Source: Bacteroidales bacterium (GTDB taxonomy: Bacteria > Bacteroidota > Bacteroidia > Bacteroidales > BM520). From it: DNA of 64,000 nt. The stretch covers positions 124,001 through 188,000 of the forward strand of contig JAEEQW010000001.1 of assembly GCA_016285515.1 (NCBI GenBank), in the 5' to 3' direction. Positions 10,183 to 21,193 of the stretch are shown here, piece after piece (the stretch's first letter is position 1; every line of letters begins with the position of its first letter). The notes under the pieces are model-generated. The model was not told the origin of the DNA. It ran no database searches and worked only from the letters and a program-made list of their open reading frames with translations. Made by a program: the position numbers and the translations under genes.

Positions 10183-12894
10183 TCAACCGCATTTTGAACT
10201 GCCGCAGTCGAGACATGTCATACAGCCGTCCTTGAAAACCACATTATGGGAGTGACATTCGGAACATTCGGCACCGACCATAACGGTTCCATTAGGGATA
10301 TAACGTTTGAGGGCACGTGCAACACCGTTTTTCCAAGTGTTGATGTTGTCTTCATCGAAATTCATGTTTTGGATGAGTTGGACAACATATTGGAGGGGCA
10401 TACCATGACGCAGAACGCCGGAGATGAGTTTTGCGTAGTTCCAGAACTGCTGGTCGAAGGAACGTGACAGACCGCATATTACGCCTTTATATCCGTCTTT
10501 GTCGATAAACTCGAAATCGTAGCGGCTCTTGCCGGTCTCGGAATCTTTGTTCTTTACAATCTTGCCTTTTGTGATTGAAGGATGGATAAGGAATCCGTCA
10601 GCGCGGCCGGTGAATATTTCGTATGGCTTTTCATCGAGCAGACCAACCACTGCAAGCCATTGTTCCTTGTTGTTCTGGAAACGGATGACATCAGCTTCCA
10701 GGCTTTTTGGACGATGCGGTGCATGTGTTTCGTGGAAATCAACTCCTGATGCTTTTTTGTCATTGCTGACGAGGACGTTGTCACGGCTGCCATCGCGGTA
10801 GATGGTCATGCCTTTGCAGCCACATTCCCATGCAGTCTTATAAATATCGTTTACCACATCTTCGGTTGTGTCAGCAGGAATATTTACAGTTACTGATATC
10901 GAATGGTCAACCCATTTCTGTATCGAGCCTTGCATCTTTACTTTCTGAACCCAGTTGATGTCGTTGGCGGTGGATTTGTAATAAGGTGATTTTGCGATGA
11001 GTTCATTCATCTGCTCATCCGAATAGGTCTTGACCTGTTCGAAGTCATAACCGTTGACTTCAAGCCATTTTATGAATCCATGGTGGAAGACCTTGTATTC
11101 CTGGAACATATCACCGTTGACATCAACGAAGTCGGCTTTTTGGTTGTTGTCGTTGGCATTGATTTTCTTACGACGTGTGTAATAAATTGTGAAAGCCGGT
11201 TCTATGCCAGAGGTGGTCTGTGTACATATACTGACACTGCCGGTGGGGGCTATGGTGAGCAGAGCTATGTTGCGTCTCCCAACTTTTTTCATTTTTTCGA
11301 TGGTGGCGGGATATTCCTTGGCCACTCTTTTTATGAACGGGTTGTTTTTCTCAAGTTCGTAGTTGAAGATGGAGAATGCACCGCGTTCTTCTGCGAGGTC
11401 AACAGAAGCGTTGTAGGCTTCGCATGCAAGTGTTTTCTGAATGTCGGTGCTGAAAGATATGGCTTCTTCGGAACCGTATCTGAGTCCGAGGGCTGCGAGC
11501 ATATCACCTTCGGCGGTGATGCCTATACCCATACGGCGACCTTTGGTGCTTTTGTCCTTTATCTTAAGCCATAACTGTTTTTCAACGTGTTTGGTTTCTT
11601 CACTTTCCGGGTCGGATTCTATCTTCTTGAGAATGGATTCAACTTTTTCCATCTCAAGGTCAACGATGTCGTCCATGATGCGTGTGGTGGTGCGGACATG
11701 TTTTTTAAAGAGTTCGCGGTCGAAGGTGGCATCTGCGGTGAATGGATTTTTCACGTAACTGTAGAGGTTGATGGCTATCAGACGGCAGCTGTCGTAAGGA
11801 CAGAGAGGTATTTCGCCGCAAGGATTTGTGGAAACGGTCTTGAATCCGAAATCCTTATAGCAGTCAGGAACCGATTCACGTAATATGGTGTCCCAGAAAA
11901 GCACACCTGGTTCAGCTGAAGCCCATGCATTGTGTATTATCTTCTTCCATAATCTGTTGGCATCGATTTCCCTTGTCATTTTGGGTTTCTTTGCATCAAT
12001 AGGGAACTGACTCATGTATGGTTTGTTTTCCTTGACACAGTTCATGAATTCATCATCTATTTTGACAGAGATGTTCGCACCCGTGATTTTACCTTGTGTA
12101 AGTTTTGCATCTATGAATTTTTCAGCGTCAGGATGTTTTATGGAAATGGAGAGCATCAGGGCTCCTCGGCGGCCGTCCTGAGCCACTTCACGCGTGGAGT
12201 TCGAGAATCTTTCCATGAAAGGAACGATGCCTGTGGAGGTGAGTGCAGTGTTGTTGACTTTGGTGCCTGCAGGACGGATTCCACTAAGGTCATGGCCTAC
12301 ACCGCCGCGGCGTTTCATAAGCTGTACCTGCTCTTCGTCCGTCTTCATGATTGCACCATACGAATCGGCATCTTTTTCGTTGCCTATGACAAAACAGTTG
12401 GACAACGATGAAATCTGCATATTGTTGCCTATGCCTGCCATTGGACTTCCAGCTGGAATCACATACTTGAAATCCTTAAGAAGCTGATATATTTCGTCCT
12501 CACTTATAGGATTGGCGTAGTTCTGTTCGATACGGGCCACCTCTGACGCTATTCTGTGATGCATTTCATCAGGGCTTAACTCATAGATGTTGCCTTCTGA
12601 GTCTTTCAGCGCGTATTTGTTGACCCATACGTCTGCAGCAAGCTTGTCACCGTGAAAGTATTCGGTGGCAATGTTTTTGGCCTCAATTATCGAGTGTTTT
12701 GTCAATTTTTTGACAGCCTTGAGATTTTCCTTCTGTTTGCTTTTTGCAGTCGTTATCTCTTCTTTATGAGGCTTTTGCACGCTTTTTAAAGGCTGTTTTT
12801 TTGAGACTTTTTCGTCAGTAGTGGCGTCAACATTGGTGAAAAAATCCGGATTAAACAAAAAACCATCTTGTCCTGTACTCACTTTTATATTCAT
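10183..12894 (-). CDS. nrdJ: adenosylcobalamin-dependent (class II) ribonucleoside-diphosphate reductase
   Basis: GGVGHDLSGIRP, STNPCGEIPL, ATGS-like TIAPTGSVS, C-terminal CSECHSHNVVFKDGCMTCLDCGSSKCG; ORF opens at 12924 but MNIKVSTGQDG (12894) is the likelier start. Confidence 0.93.
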   Translation of the reverse strand: MNIKVSTGQDGFLFNPDFFTNVDATTDEKVSKKQPLKSVQKPHKEEITTAKSKQKENLKAVKKLTKHSIIEAKNIATEYFHGDKLAADVWVNKYALKDSEGNIYELSPDEMHHRIASEVARIEQNYANPISEDEIYQLLKDFKYVIPAGSPMAGIGNNMQISSLSNCFVIGNEKDADSYGAIMKTDEEQVQLMKRRGGVGHDLSGIRPAGTKVNNTALTSTGIVPFMERFSNSTREVAQDGRRGALMLSISIKHPDAEKFIDAKLTQGKITGANISVKIDDEFMNCVKENKPYMSQFPIDAKKPKMTREIDANRLWKKIIHNAWASAEPGVLFWDTILRESVPDCYKDFGFKTVSTNPCGEIPLCPYDSCRLIAINLYSYVKNPFTADATFDRELFKKHVRTTTRIMDDIVDLEMEKVESILKKIESDPESEETKHVEKQLWLKIKDKSTKGRRMGIGITAEGDMLAALGLRYGSEEAISFSTDIQKTLACEAYNASVDLAEERGAFSIFNYELEKNNPFIKRVAKEYPATIEKMKKVGRRNIALLTIAPTGSVSICTQTTSGIEPAFTIYYTRRKKINANDNNQKADFVDVNGDMFQEYKVFHHGFIKWLEVNGYDFEQVKTYSDEQMNELIAKSPYYKSTANDINWVQKVKMQGSIQKWVDHSISVTVNIPADTTEDVVNDIYKTAWECGCKGMTIYRDGSRDNVLVSNDKKASGVDFHETHAPHRPKSLEADVIRFQNNKEQWLAVVGLLDEKPYEIFTGRADGFLIHPSITKGKIVKNKDSETGKSRYDFEFIDKDGYKGVICGLSRSFDQQFWNYAKLISGVLRHGMPLQYVVQLIQNMNFDEDNINTWKNGVARALKRYIPNGTVMVGAECSECHSHNVVFKDGCMTCLDCGSSKCG

Positions 12895-13076
12895 ATTAAA
12901 TATTAACAATTTGAAAATAAACAAACTAAAATTTGCCTGTTTCCATATTTTACACTCCGCTAAATTACAAAATTTAATTATCGGAAATTTTTTTTGAGCG
13001 CGCCTTATATAAACATTTTGTTAACAACATCATGTCAAATATCTGTCGGAATTAAATAATAATTAAATAATATTAG

Positions 13077-13084
13077 TATTTTTG
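13077..13084 (+). promoter_or_regulatory. possible Bacteroidetes -7 element (TATTTTTG) for udk
   Basis: Matches TAnnTTTG; lies about 25 bp before ATG 13109, which argues against the upstream ORF start at 13082. No clear -33 element. Confidence 0.4.
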
Positions 13085-13108
13085 CAATTATTTATAAATG
13101 TACATACT

Positions 13109-13738
13109 ATGCTTATTATTGGTATTACCGGCGGTTCTGGCTCCGGAAAGACGACAGTGGTCGATTTTATCGTCCGTCAGCTTCCAAATGATTCAGTAAC
13201 AGTTATATCCCTTGATTCTTATTATAAAGATAATAAAAATCTCACCGAGGAACAACGCAAGCAGGTGAACTTCGATTCACCGTCTTCTTTCGAATTTGAT
13301 CTGTTGAACAAACATCTTGATGAACTTCAGGAAGGAAAAACCATACAAATGCCTATTTACCATTATGTGACATGCAGCCGCGATGAGGAGACTATACCTG
13401 TAAAGCCATGTGATGTGATAATCGTGGAAGGTATCATGGTGTTTGCCAATGAGGAACTGCGCAACAGATTGGATATCAAAGTGTTTGTTGATACCGATGC
13501 CGATGACCGCCTGATTAGAATCATCAACCGCGATATAGTTGAACGTGGTCGCAGCTACCGCGATGTGCTCGAACATTATCAGAGATGGGTGAAGCCGATG
13601 CATCAGGCTTATATTGAACCGGCAAAAAAGTTTGCTGACATTGTACTTCCGGAGGGTGGTAAAAACGTTGTTGGTATAGATGTACTTCTTTCGAAGATTA
13701 AATTGCTTATACACGAAAATAAAGAAAAGAAACTATAA
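13109..13738 (+). CDS. udk: uridine kinase
   Basis: MLIIGITGGSGSGKTTVVDFI P-loop, SLDSYY, HYQRWVKPMHQAYIEPAKKFADIVLPEGG. Confidence 0.93.
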   Translation: MLIIGITGGSGSGKTTVVDFIVRQLPNDSVTVISLDSYYKDNKNLTEEQRKQVNFDSPSSFEFDLLNKHLDELQEGKTIQMPIYHYVTCSRDEETIPVKPCDVIIVEGIMVFANEELRNRLDIKVFVDTDADDRLIRIINRDIVERGRSYRDVLEHYQRWVKPMHQAYIEPAKKFADIVLPEGGKNVVGIDVLLSKIKLLIHENKEKKL

Positions 13739-13740
13739 TA

Positions 13741-14874
13741 ATGAAAAAAATCCAGATGGTTGACTTACACAGTCAATATTTGAAAATAAAGGACGAAATT
13801 GATGATGCTGTCCTTAAAGTCATTGACTCATCGGCTTTCATCAACGGTCCTGAAACTAAATATTTTGCAGAGGAACTTGCCAAATATCTCAATGTAAAAC
13901 ATGTAATACCGTGTGCCAACGGCACTGAGGCATTGCAGATATCCATGATGGCTCTCGGACTTAAACCTGGTGATGAGGTTATCACCACAACATTCACCTT
14001 TATTGCCACAGCTGAAGTCATTGCATTGCTTCATTTGACACCGGTACTTGTGGATGTCCAACCCAATACCTATAATATTGATGTCAACGCCATCAGAAAA
14101 GCTATCACTCCGAAAACCAAAGCTATAGTGCCTGTCCATTTGTTCGGCCAGTGTGCCAATATGGAGGAAATCATGAAGATAGCGATGGAATATAACCTTT
14201 ATGTTATTGAAGATACTTGCCAGGCTTTGGGAACCGAGTATCATTTTACTGATGGTGTGGTGAAAAAGGCCGGAACCATTGGCAATGTCGGTGCCACATC
14301 GTTCTTCCCGTCGAAAAACCTCGGATGTTATGGTGATGGTGGCGCAATGATGACCAACGACGATGCTCTCGCCGACCAAATCCGTGTTATCGCAAATCAT
14401 GGGTCTAAGGTCAAATATTATCATGATTATGTGGGAGTCAACTCGCGTCTCGATTCTATCCAGGCTGCCATACTCCGTATCAAACTGCGTCATCTCGATG
14501 AATATATAAAGGCACGTCAGGAAGCTGCCGAGAAATATAACAAGGCTTTCGAAAACTGCGCAAATCTTGTCCTTCCGCGTATCGCAGCTTACACGTCACA
14601 CATCTTCCATCAATATACATTGCTTGCAAGAGACATCAACAGAGACGAACTCCAAAAATATCTTGCCGAAAAGGGAATACCGTCAGCCATATATTATCCG
14701 GTTCCCTTGCATAAGCAGAAAGCATATATTGACCCCCGTTATAAGGATGGCGACTTTCCTATTTCGGAAATGCTTTGCAAAGGCGTGATTTCCCTGCCTA
14801 TGCACACTGAACTTGATGATGAACAAATAAATTATATTACTGATTCTGTTTTTGAATTTGTTGGAAATAATTGA
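13741..14874 (+). CDS. DegT/DnrJ/EryC1/StrS family aminotransferase
   Basis: 377 aa; FINGPETKYFAEELAKYL, EDTCQALG, FFPSKNLGCYGDGGAMMT (PLP lysine). Confidence 0.93.
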   Translation: MKKIQMVDLHSQYLKIKDEIDDAVLKVIDSSAFINGPETKYFAEELAKYLNVKHVIPCANGTEALQISMMALGLKPGDEVITTTFTFIATAEVIALLHLTPVLVDVQPNTYNIDVNAIRKAITPKTKAIVPVHLFGQCANMEEIMKIAMEYNLYVIEDTCQALGTEYHFTDGVVKKAGTIGNVGATSFFPSKNLGCYGDGGAMMTNDDALADQIRVIANHGSKVKYYHDYVGVNSRLDSIQAAILRIKLRHLDEYIKARQEAAEKYNKAFENCANLVLPRIAAYTSHIFHQYTLLARDINRDELQKYLAEKGIPSAIYYPVPLHKQKAYIDPRYKDGDFPISEMLCKGVISLPMHTELDDEQINYITDSVFEFVGNN

Positions 14875-14878
14875 TATT

Positions 14879-15901
14879 ATGAATAAGCGAATATTAGTTA
14901 CAGGAGGTACAGGCTTTATAGGCTCCCATACTGTGGTGGAACTGCAACAGAAAGGCTTTGACGTCGTCATTGCTGATAACTTGTCGAATTCTTTTGAGGA
15001 AGTCGTTGACAGAATAGCTAAAATCACCGGTGTGCGGCCTGATTTTGAAAAGACTGAACTGAAGGATGCTTCCCAAGTGAATGCAATTTTCGATAAATAC
15101 CCTGATATACAGGGTGTTATACATTTTGCTGCTTCAAAAGCGGTGGGTGAATCGGTGCAAAAACCTTTGATGTATTACCGCAACAACCTCACATCGCTGA
15201 TGAATGTCCTGGATGCCATGCTTAGCCATAATGTGCATCACATTGTCTTTTCGTCATCGTGTACTGTCTATGGACAGCCTGACAAATTACCGGTTTCCGA
15301 GTCGTCACCGCGCAAGAAGGCGCTTTCTCCTTACGGAAACACGAAGGCTATGTGTGAAGACATAATCACCGATGTCGCCAAAGTCAATGATATGGATGCC
15401 ATCCTGTTGAGGTATTTCAATCCGATAGGTGCTCACGAAAGCGGCCTCATCGGCGAATATCCGCAGGGAGTGCCTAACAACCTTATTCCTTATCTTACAC
15501 AGACAGCTGCAGGCATACGCAAGTGTCTCAGTGTCTATGGCAATGACTACAACACTCCGGACGGCACAGGAATACGGGATTACATTCATGTGGTTGACCT
15601 CGCCAAAGCTCATGTCGTGGCTATCGAAAGAATGCTTGGCAATAAATGCAAGTCTAAGACCGAAATCTTCAACATAGGAACAGGTCACGGCTATTCGGTT
15701 CTCGACATCATCAATTCGTTTGAAAAAGTAAACAATATAAAAATTAACTATCAGATTGTCGGACGGCGTGAGGGTGACATTGAACAGGTGTGGGCCGATA
15801 CGACATACGCCAACAATGAACTCGGCTGGAAAGCCGAACGTGAGCTCGATGACATGATGCGGACATCGTGGAATTGGGAGAAATCAAGAACTGAGAATTA
15901 A
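14879..15901 (+). CDS. galE: UDP-glucose 4-epimerase
   Basis: MNKRILVTGGTGFIGSHTVVELQ; SSSCTVYG; YGNTKAMCEDI; RYFNPIGAHESGLIGE. Confidence 0.95.
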   Translation: MNKRILVTGGTGFIGSHTVVELQQKGFDVVIADNLSNSFEEVVDRIAKITGVRPDFEKTELKDASQVNAIFDKYPDIQGVIHFAASKAVGESVQKPLMYYRNNLTSLMNVLDAMLSHNVHHIVFSSSCTVYGQPDKLPVSESSPRKKALSPYGNTKAMCEDIITDVAKVNDMDAILLRYFNPIGAHESGLIGEYPQGVPNNLIPYLTQTAAGIRKCLSVYGNDYNTPDGTGIRDYIHVVDLAKAHVVAIERMLGNKCKSKTEIFNIGTGHGYSVLDIINSFEKVNNIKINYQIVGRREGDIEQVWADTTYANNELGWKAERELDDMMRTSWNWEKSRTEN

Positions 15902-15923
15902 GAATCAAGTAAAATCAAGTAAT

Positions 15924-18900
15924 ATGAAAAAAAGCATTACATTTTTGTCTCTCCTGGTGATATGCCTGACACTATCGGCACAGGAGGAAACCAAATTATT
16001 ACGTTTTCCGGCAATTTACGACAATACGGTCGTTTTCACTTACGCAGGAGATTTATATATTGCTGATGCCACCAACGGTGAAGCACGCAAACTGACCAAC
16101 GACCCTCAAGGTTTCGAGTCTTTTGCCCGTTTTTCACCCGACGGCTCAAAGATTGCTTTCACCGGTCAGTATGATGGCAACACGGAAGTCTATGTGATGC
16201 CTGTCAACGGCGGTGAACCGAAACGTCTGACATACACCGCCACTCTTTCACGTGATGACGTGTCTGACAGAATGGGTCCTAACAATATCGTCATGACATG
16301 GTCCCCTGACGGGAAAAATGTTATCTATCGTTCTCGTAAACAGTCGTTTGACGATTTCAAGGGACAACTTTTCAGCGTAAGTGTCGAAGGCGGTATGTCA
16401 TCAGAGATTCCTCTTGCAGTGGGCAGCTGGTGTTCCTATTCACCGGATGGCAAACAGATGGCAATCAATAGAGTGTTCCGTGAATTCAGAACTTGGAAAT
16501 ATTATAGGGGAGGCATGGCTGACGATATTTGGATTTATGACATTGCTTCAGGCTCCACTACAAGAATCACCGATACTGATGCTCAGGAAATCATCCCTAT
16601 GTGGTACGGCAACAAGATTTTCTTCTGCTCCGACCGCGACAGAACAATGAACATTTTCTGCTATAACACTCAGACAAAACAAACACACAAGGTTACGAAT
16701 TTTGACAACTATGATGTTAAATTCCCGTCGTTGGGCAATAAGAAAATCATCTTCGAAAACGGAGGATGCCTCTATACTTTAGACCCGATAACAGAAAAAG
16801 TTGAAAAACTGACTATCTATATTTCGGATGATTTTGCTGTCGGCAGAGACAAGATGAAAGATGCTTCAAAGAATATTTCCGGCTATGACATTTCTCCTGA
16901 CGGCAAACGCATTCTGCTCGTTGGTCGCGGCGATGTTTACACTCTCCCTGCAAAGTCAGGCATCACGAGAAACATCACTCACAGCTCCGGTGCACATGAC
17001 CGCAGTGCTGCTTGGTCACCAGATGGCAAGACCATCGCCTATATCTCTGACATGAATGGTGAATTCGACATCTACGTTCAGGCTCAGGATGGTTTTTCAG
17101 AACCTGAAAAGATTGTTGATGGAAGTGAATCTTATATTTTCGGTCTCGAATGGTCTCCTGACGGCAAGAAAATTGCCTTTTCCGACAGACTTATGCGACT
17201 GAGAATCGTTGATGTTTCGTCAAAGGCTGTCACCGAAGTCGAAACGAGTCCTTACTGGGAAATCCGCGACTATTCCTGGGCACCCGATAGCAAGTGGTTG
17301 GCTTATTCTCATCAGCAGGCAAACGAATTCAGCGAAGTTATGATTTATTCACTCGCTGACAACAAGTCATATTCAGTCACCGATAGATGGTATTCATCCA
17401 GTTCGCCAGTATTCAGTAAGGACGGCAAGTTCCTGTTCTTCATTTCCGACAGAGATTTCAATCCTGTCTATAGCAGTACCGAATGGAATCATGTCTATAC
17501 CACCATGTCAAGGATGTATTTCGTGATTTTATCCAAAGATACGCCTAATCCTTTGGCCTATACCAATGATGAGGTCAAACCTAAGAATATATCTTCTGCA
17601 TCGGAAGAAAAGGATAACAAAAAAACAAAGTCGAAGAATGACAATTCTTCCAAGTCAGAAAAACTGGACGACAGCAAAAAGACGGTTGACGTAAAAGTTG
17701 ATATTGACGGTCTTGGTAACCGAATAGTCAATGTCCCATGTCCTACCGCTTATTATAACATCATCGCATGCGTTGACAACGTTTTATACTACAACAAATG
17801 GGGAGAAAAGGATGGATATACGCTGCGTTCCATCAAGTTATCGCCTGACACTGAAAAAGATACCGAACTTGCAAAGGATGTCAGAATGATACCTAATTTC
17901 GACTGCACAAAGGCTCTTGTTGCCAAGGGTAGAAGTTACTATGTTATTGATTTCCCGAAAGGCAAGATTAATCTTGAAGACCCGATTGACATCTCGAACA
18001 TGAAGGTGATGGTTGACAATAAAGCCGAATGGGCACAGATTTATTATGAAGCATGGCGTCAGATGCGTGATTTCTTCTATGTCTCCAACATGCATGGTGC
18101 CGACTGGGCTAAAATGCGTGAAAAATACGGTGCATTGCTGCCATACGTCAACTGCAAGGACGACCTGAACTATCTTATCGGTGAACTCATCGGTGAGCTT
18201 AATGTGGGTCATGCCTACATTGGCGGCGGCGACAAGTTCAGACCGGAACGCATAAAACTCGGTCTGCTCGGTGCAAAACTCGCAAAGGCTGACAACGGAT
18301 ATTTCAAGATTGAAAAAATACTCAAAGGCGAAAATTTCCGCAAAGAACTCCGTTCACCACTCACCGAAGCCGGGATGAACATCAATGAGGGCGATTTCAT
18401 AGTTGCCGTCAACGGCGTATCAACAAAAGATATGAACGACATTTATCAGTCACTCGTGGGTATGGCTGACAAGGAAGTAATCCTGTCTGTTTCTTCAAAG
18501 GGAAGTGAAAGTGACAAACGTGATGTTGTAGTGGTGCCAATATCATCTGAATCAGACCTTTATTATTATAATTGGGTCCAGGACAACATCCGCAAGGTTG
18601 ACGAGGCTACCGATGGTCAGGTGGGTTACATCCATATTCCTGACATGGGTGTCGCAGGTCTCAATGAATTTGCAAAATATTTCTATCCGCAGCTTGACAA
18701 AAAGGCTCTGATTATTGATGACAGAGGCAATGGCGGCGGCAATGTCTCACCTATGATCATCGAGCGTCTGAGTCGTGAAATCACCCGCGCTAACATGAGC
18801 CGTAACGAAAAGTTCCCATCACAGACTCCTACAAAGATGATGCTTGGTCCGAAGGTTCTGCTTATTAACCAGTATTCGGCTTCCGACGGCGACCTGTTCC

Positions 18901-19220
18901 CGTATGCATTCCAGAAACACCAGTTAGGCAAGCTCATCGGTGTGAGAACGTGGGGTGGTATCGTCGGAATCAGAGGTTCGTTGCCATTTGTTGACGGTAC
19001 ATCTCTCAACAAGCCTGAGTTCACATCGTATGACAGCGACGGTAAGGGCTATATCGTTGAAGGTTATGGTGTTGACCCTGACATAGTAGTCGAAAATGAC
19101 CCATATAAAGAGTATATGGGTGAGGATGAACAACTCAATAAGGCTATTGAAGTTATTCTCGAGGAAATGAAGAACTACAAGGGTTTGCCACCGATTCCGC
19201 AAGCACCGGTGAAGAATTGA
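15924..19220 (+). CDS. tricorn-protease-like S41 family peptidase with PD40/TolB-like repeats and PDZ
   Basis: 1098 aa; signal peptide, repeated WSPDGK motifs, PDZ region, ...DDRGNGGGNVSPMIIERL and NQYSASDGDLFPYAF S41 motifs. Confidence 0.92.
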   Translation: MKKSITFLSLLVICLTLSAQEETKLLRFPAIYDNTVVFTYAGDLYIADATNGEARKLTNDPQGFESFARFSPDGSKIAFTGQYDGNTEVYVMPVNGGEPKRLTYTATLSRDDVSDRMGPNNIVMTWSPDGKNVIYRSRKQSFDDFKGQLFSVSVEGGMSSEIPLAVGSWCSYSPDGKQMAINRVFREFRTWKYYRGGMADDIWIYDIASGSTTRITDTDAQEIIPMWYGNKIFFCSDRDRTMNIFCYNTQTKQTHKVTNFDNYDVKFPSLGNKKIIFENGGCLYTLDPITEKVEKLTIYISDDFAVGRDKMKDASKNISGYDISPDGKRILLVGRGDVYTLPAKSGITRNITHSSGAHDRSAAWSPDGKTIAYISDMNGEFDIYVQAQDGFSEPEKIVDGSESYIFGLEWSPDGKKIAFSDRLMRLRIVDVSSKAVTEVETSPYWEIRDYSWAPDSKWLAYSHQQANEFSEVMIYSLADNKSYSVTDRWYSSSSPVFSKDGKFLFFISDRDFNPVYSSTEWNHVYTTMSRMYFVILSKDTPNPLAYTNDEVKPKNISSASEEKDNKKTKSKNDNSSKSEKLDDSKKTVDVKVDIDGLGNRIVNVPCPTAYYNIIACVDNVLYYNKWGEKDGYTLRSIKLSPDTEKDTELAKDVRMIPNFDCTKALVAKGRSYYVIDFPKGKINLEDPIDISNMKVMVDNKAEWAQIYYEAWRQMRDFFYVSNMHGADWAKMREKYGALLPYVNCKDDLNYLIGELIGELNVGHAYIGGGDKFRPERIKLGLLGAKLAKADNGYFKIEKILKGENFRKELRSPLTEAGMNINEGDFIVAVNGVSTKDMNDIYQSLVGMADKEVILSVSSKGSESDKRDVVVVPISSESDLYYYNWVQDNIRKVDEATDGQVGYIHIPDMGVAGLNEFAKYFYPQLDKKALIIDDRGNGGGNVSPMIIERLSREITRANMSRNEKFPSQTPTKMMLGPKVLLINQYSASDGDLFPYAFQKHQLGKLIGVRTWGGIVGIRGSLPFVDGTSLNKPEFTSYDSDGKGYIVEGYGVDPDIVVENDPYKEYMGEDEQLNKAIEVILEEMKNYKGLPPIPQAPVKN

Positions 19221-19228
19221 CAGTAAAA

Positions 19229-20080
19229 CTAAAACGTGAAATCCGCCTCGATTGGATAATGATCTGAGATATAAGGAACACCGTAACTTCCATCAAGCGT
19301 CTTAAAACCGACTGATTGGGCGTTTCTGTAGAAAATGTAGTCGATTTTATGGTCAGGCGTGTTGTTGCTTGCAATGTCGAAACCATTGTAAGTGGCCTTT
19401 TCATCCGTCATTACAGGATTGTTACGGCTTTCCTTCATGAAATCTTTAAGAGGTTCAAAAATTGGATTGTCAATGGTAGAGTTGAAGTCTCCTGAAAGGA
19501 AGACTGGTGCCTTGGTATTGTTTGTAATCTGTCTTATTCTGTTACATAGCAGTAATATAGACTGTTCTCTTGCAACTTTTCCTATGTGGTCAAGGTGAGT
19601 GTTGAAAACGTAAAACTGTTTGCCGGAAGAATTGTCTTTGAGTTTTGTCCAGGTAACAATTCTGTAACATGCCGCATCCCAGCCGCGTGACGGTTCATCA
19701 GGGGTTTCGCTGAGCCAGAAATCACCGTTGTCAACAAGTGTAAAGCGTGATTTTTTGTAGAAGACAGCCATGTGCTCACCACCTTCCTTCCCATCGTCAC
19801 GACCGACTCCGACATGTGCATAATCAGGAAGACTGTCCTCCATGAATTTTACTTGTTCAATGTAGGCTTCCTGCACTCCGAAGATATCTGGATTTTCAGC
19901 ATTTATCATGTTTATCGTCCCATTCCGGCGGTTCATCCATGAATTGTCTCCATCGTTGGCGCGACTGTATCTGATGTTGTAGGAAATGTAGCGAAGATTG
20001 GTGTCAGCCTTGCTTGTGCAGGCACTTACGACAAAAATAACGGCAATAAAAATAAGACATTGTAACTTTTTCATAATCAA
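19229..20080 (-). CDS. endonuclease/exonuclease/phosphatase family lipoprotein
   Basis: Lipobox VSACTSK; RYISYNIRYS, VFNTHLDHIG, GDFNST, ISDHYPIEADF. Confidence 0.9.
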   Translation of the reverse strand: MIMKKLQCLIFIAVIFVVSACTSKADTNLRYISYNIRYSRANDGDNSWMNRRNGTINMINAENPDIFGVQEAYIEQVKFMEDSLPDYAHVGVGRDDGKEGGEHMAVFYKKSRFTLVDNGDFWLSETPDEPSRGWDAACYRIVTWTKLKDNSSGKQFYVFNTHLDHIGKVAREQSILLLCNRIRQITNNTKAPVFLSGDFNSTIDNPIFEPLKDFMKESRNNPVMTDEKATYNGFDIASNNTPDHKIDYIFYRNAQSVGFKTLDGSYGVPYISDHYPIEADFTF

Positions 20081-20169
20081 AAAATTTTTTCTTCAATATG
20101 CAAAGATAATTGATTTATTGGTTTGAAATGTTTATTTTTGCATGTCAGTTTTTGCAGAGAAAAAGTATT

Positions 20170-21129
20170 ATGCGAAAAATTCTTATAACATCAAAAGTTT
20201 ATGATGACAGTTTCGATTTATTGAAGAAAGATTTCGAACTTATCATCCCTGAAACGGGCAATTTCACCAACGATGAACTGATTGAGAAAATAGTTGACTG
20301 CGAGGTGCTTCTGTCGATGTTCACTATCAAGATAGGAAGTGATGTGCTCTCGGCTGCCCCTAAGCTGAAAATGGTTTCGAATTTCGGTGTCGGTTTCAAT
20401 AATATTGACATGAAATATGCCGATGAACACGGTATTGTAGTGACTAACACTCCAGACCCTGTCACTGAGCCTACTGCTGAGTTGGCCTTTGGTCTGATGC
20501 ATTCCCTGTGCCGCAGAATAGTTGAGCTTGACCGCGACATACGCATCAAAGATAAAATCAAATGGGGATTGATGCAAAATATTGGTTCCACAATGACAAA
20601 CAAAACTCTCGGTATTATTGGTTTCGGCAGAATAGGGCAGGCTCTTGCAAGACGTGCCGTGGCTGCTAAGATGAATATAGTCTATTATAGCCGTCATCGT
20701 GTAAAGGAAGAAATCGAAAATCTTTATCATGCCAAATTTGTCCCTATGAATGAATTGCTTAAGATGTCGGATTTCGTTTCCTTGAACACTCCGCTTACTG
20801 CAGAGACCACTCATCTTATCGGAAAAGAACAGCTGGCATTGATGAAACAATCAGCATTTTTGGTGAATACGTCAAGAGGAGCAGTTATCAACGAACATGA
20901 ACTTGCCGAGGCATTGCGTGACAATGTTATTGCCGGTGCTGGTTTAGACGTTTATGAAAAGGAACCTGTAGTTGATCCTTTACTTCTGACTCTCAATAAT
21001 GTCATCCTCGTCCCACATATTGGTACTGCCACCCGCGAAACACGTCAGGATACCGCTAAAATGGCCTGTGAAAACATCCTGGGTTTTTATGCGGGCAAAC
21101 AGGATATCCATCGCTGCGGAAAATGGTGA
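20170..21129 (+). CDS. D-isomer-specific 2-hydroxyacid dehydrogenase
   Basis: TLGIIGFGRIGQALARRA Rossmann motif; NTSRGAVINEHELAEAL; start taken at MRKILITSK. Confidence 0.92.
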   Translation: MRKILITSKVYDDSFDLLKKDFELIIPETGNFTNDELIEKIVDCEVLLSMFTIKIGSDVLSAAPKLKMVSNFGVGFNNIDMKYADEHGIVVTNTPDPVTEPTAELAFGLMHSLCRRIVELDRDIRIKDKIKWGLMQNIGSTMTNKTLGIIGFGRIGQALARRAVAAKMNIVYYSRHRVKEEIENLYHAKFVPMNELLKMSDFVSLNTPLTAETTHLIGKEQLALMKQSAFLVNTSRGAVINEHELAEALRDNVIAGAGLDVYEKEPVVDPLLLTLNNVILVPHIGTATRETRQDTAKMACENILGFYAGKQDIHRCGKW

Positions 21130-21193
21130 AAAACAAGTGTTTGAATTCTAAAGTCAAATAAATAACATTATTAACAAATTAAAATTTTAAATT

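Noticed and set aside
11080-11574. Plus-strand ORF of 164 aa antisense to nrdJ
   Set aside because: Shadow frame of a strongly conserved coding gene with no domain or start context; the same applies to most other antisense ORFs in the track (for example 14493-13828, 20850-20218, 42403-42969).
12895-13076. Cobalamin riboswitch upstream of class II nrdJ
   Set aside because: The region is short, AT-rich and lacks a recognisable B12-box-like conserved core.
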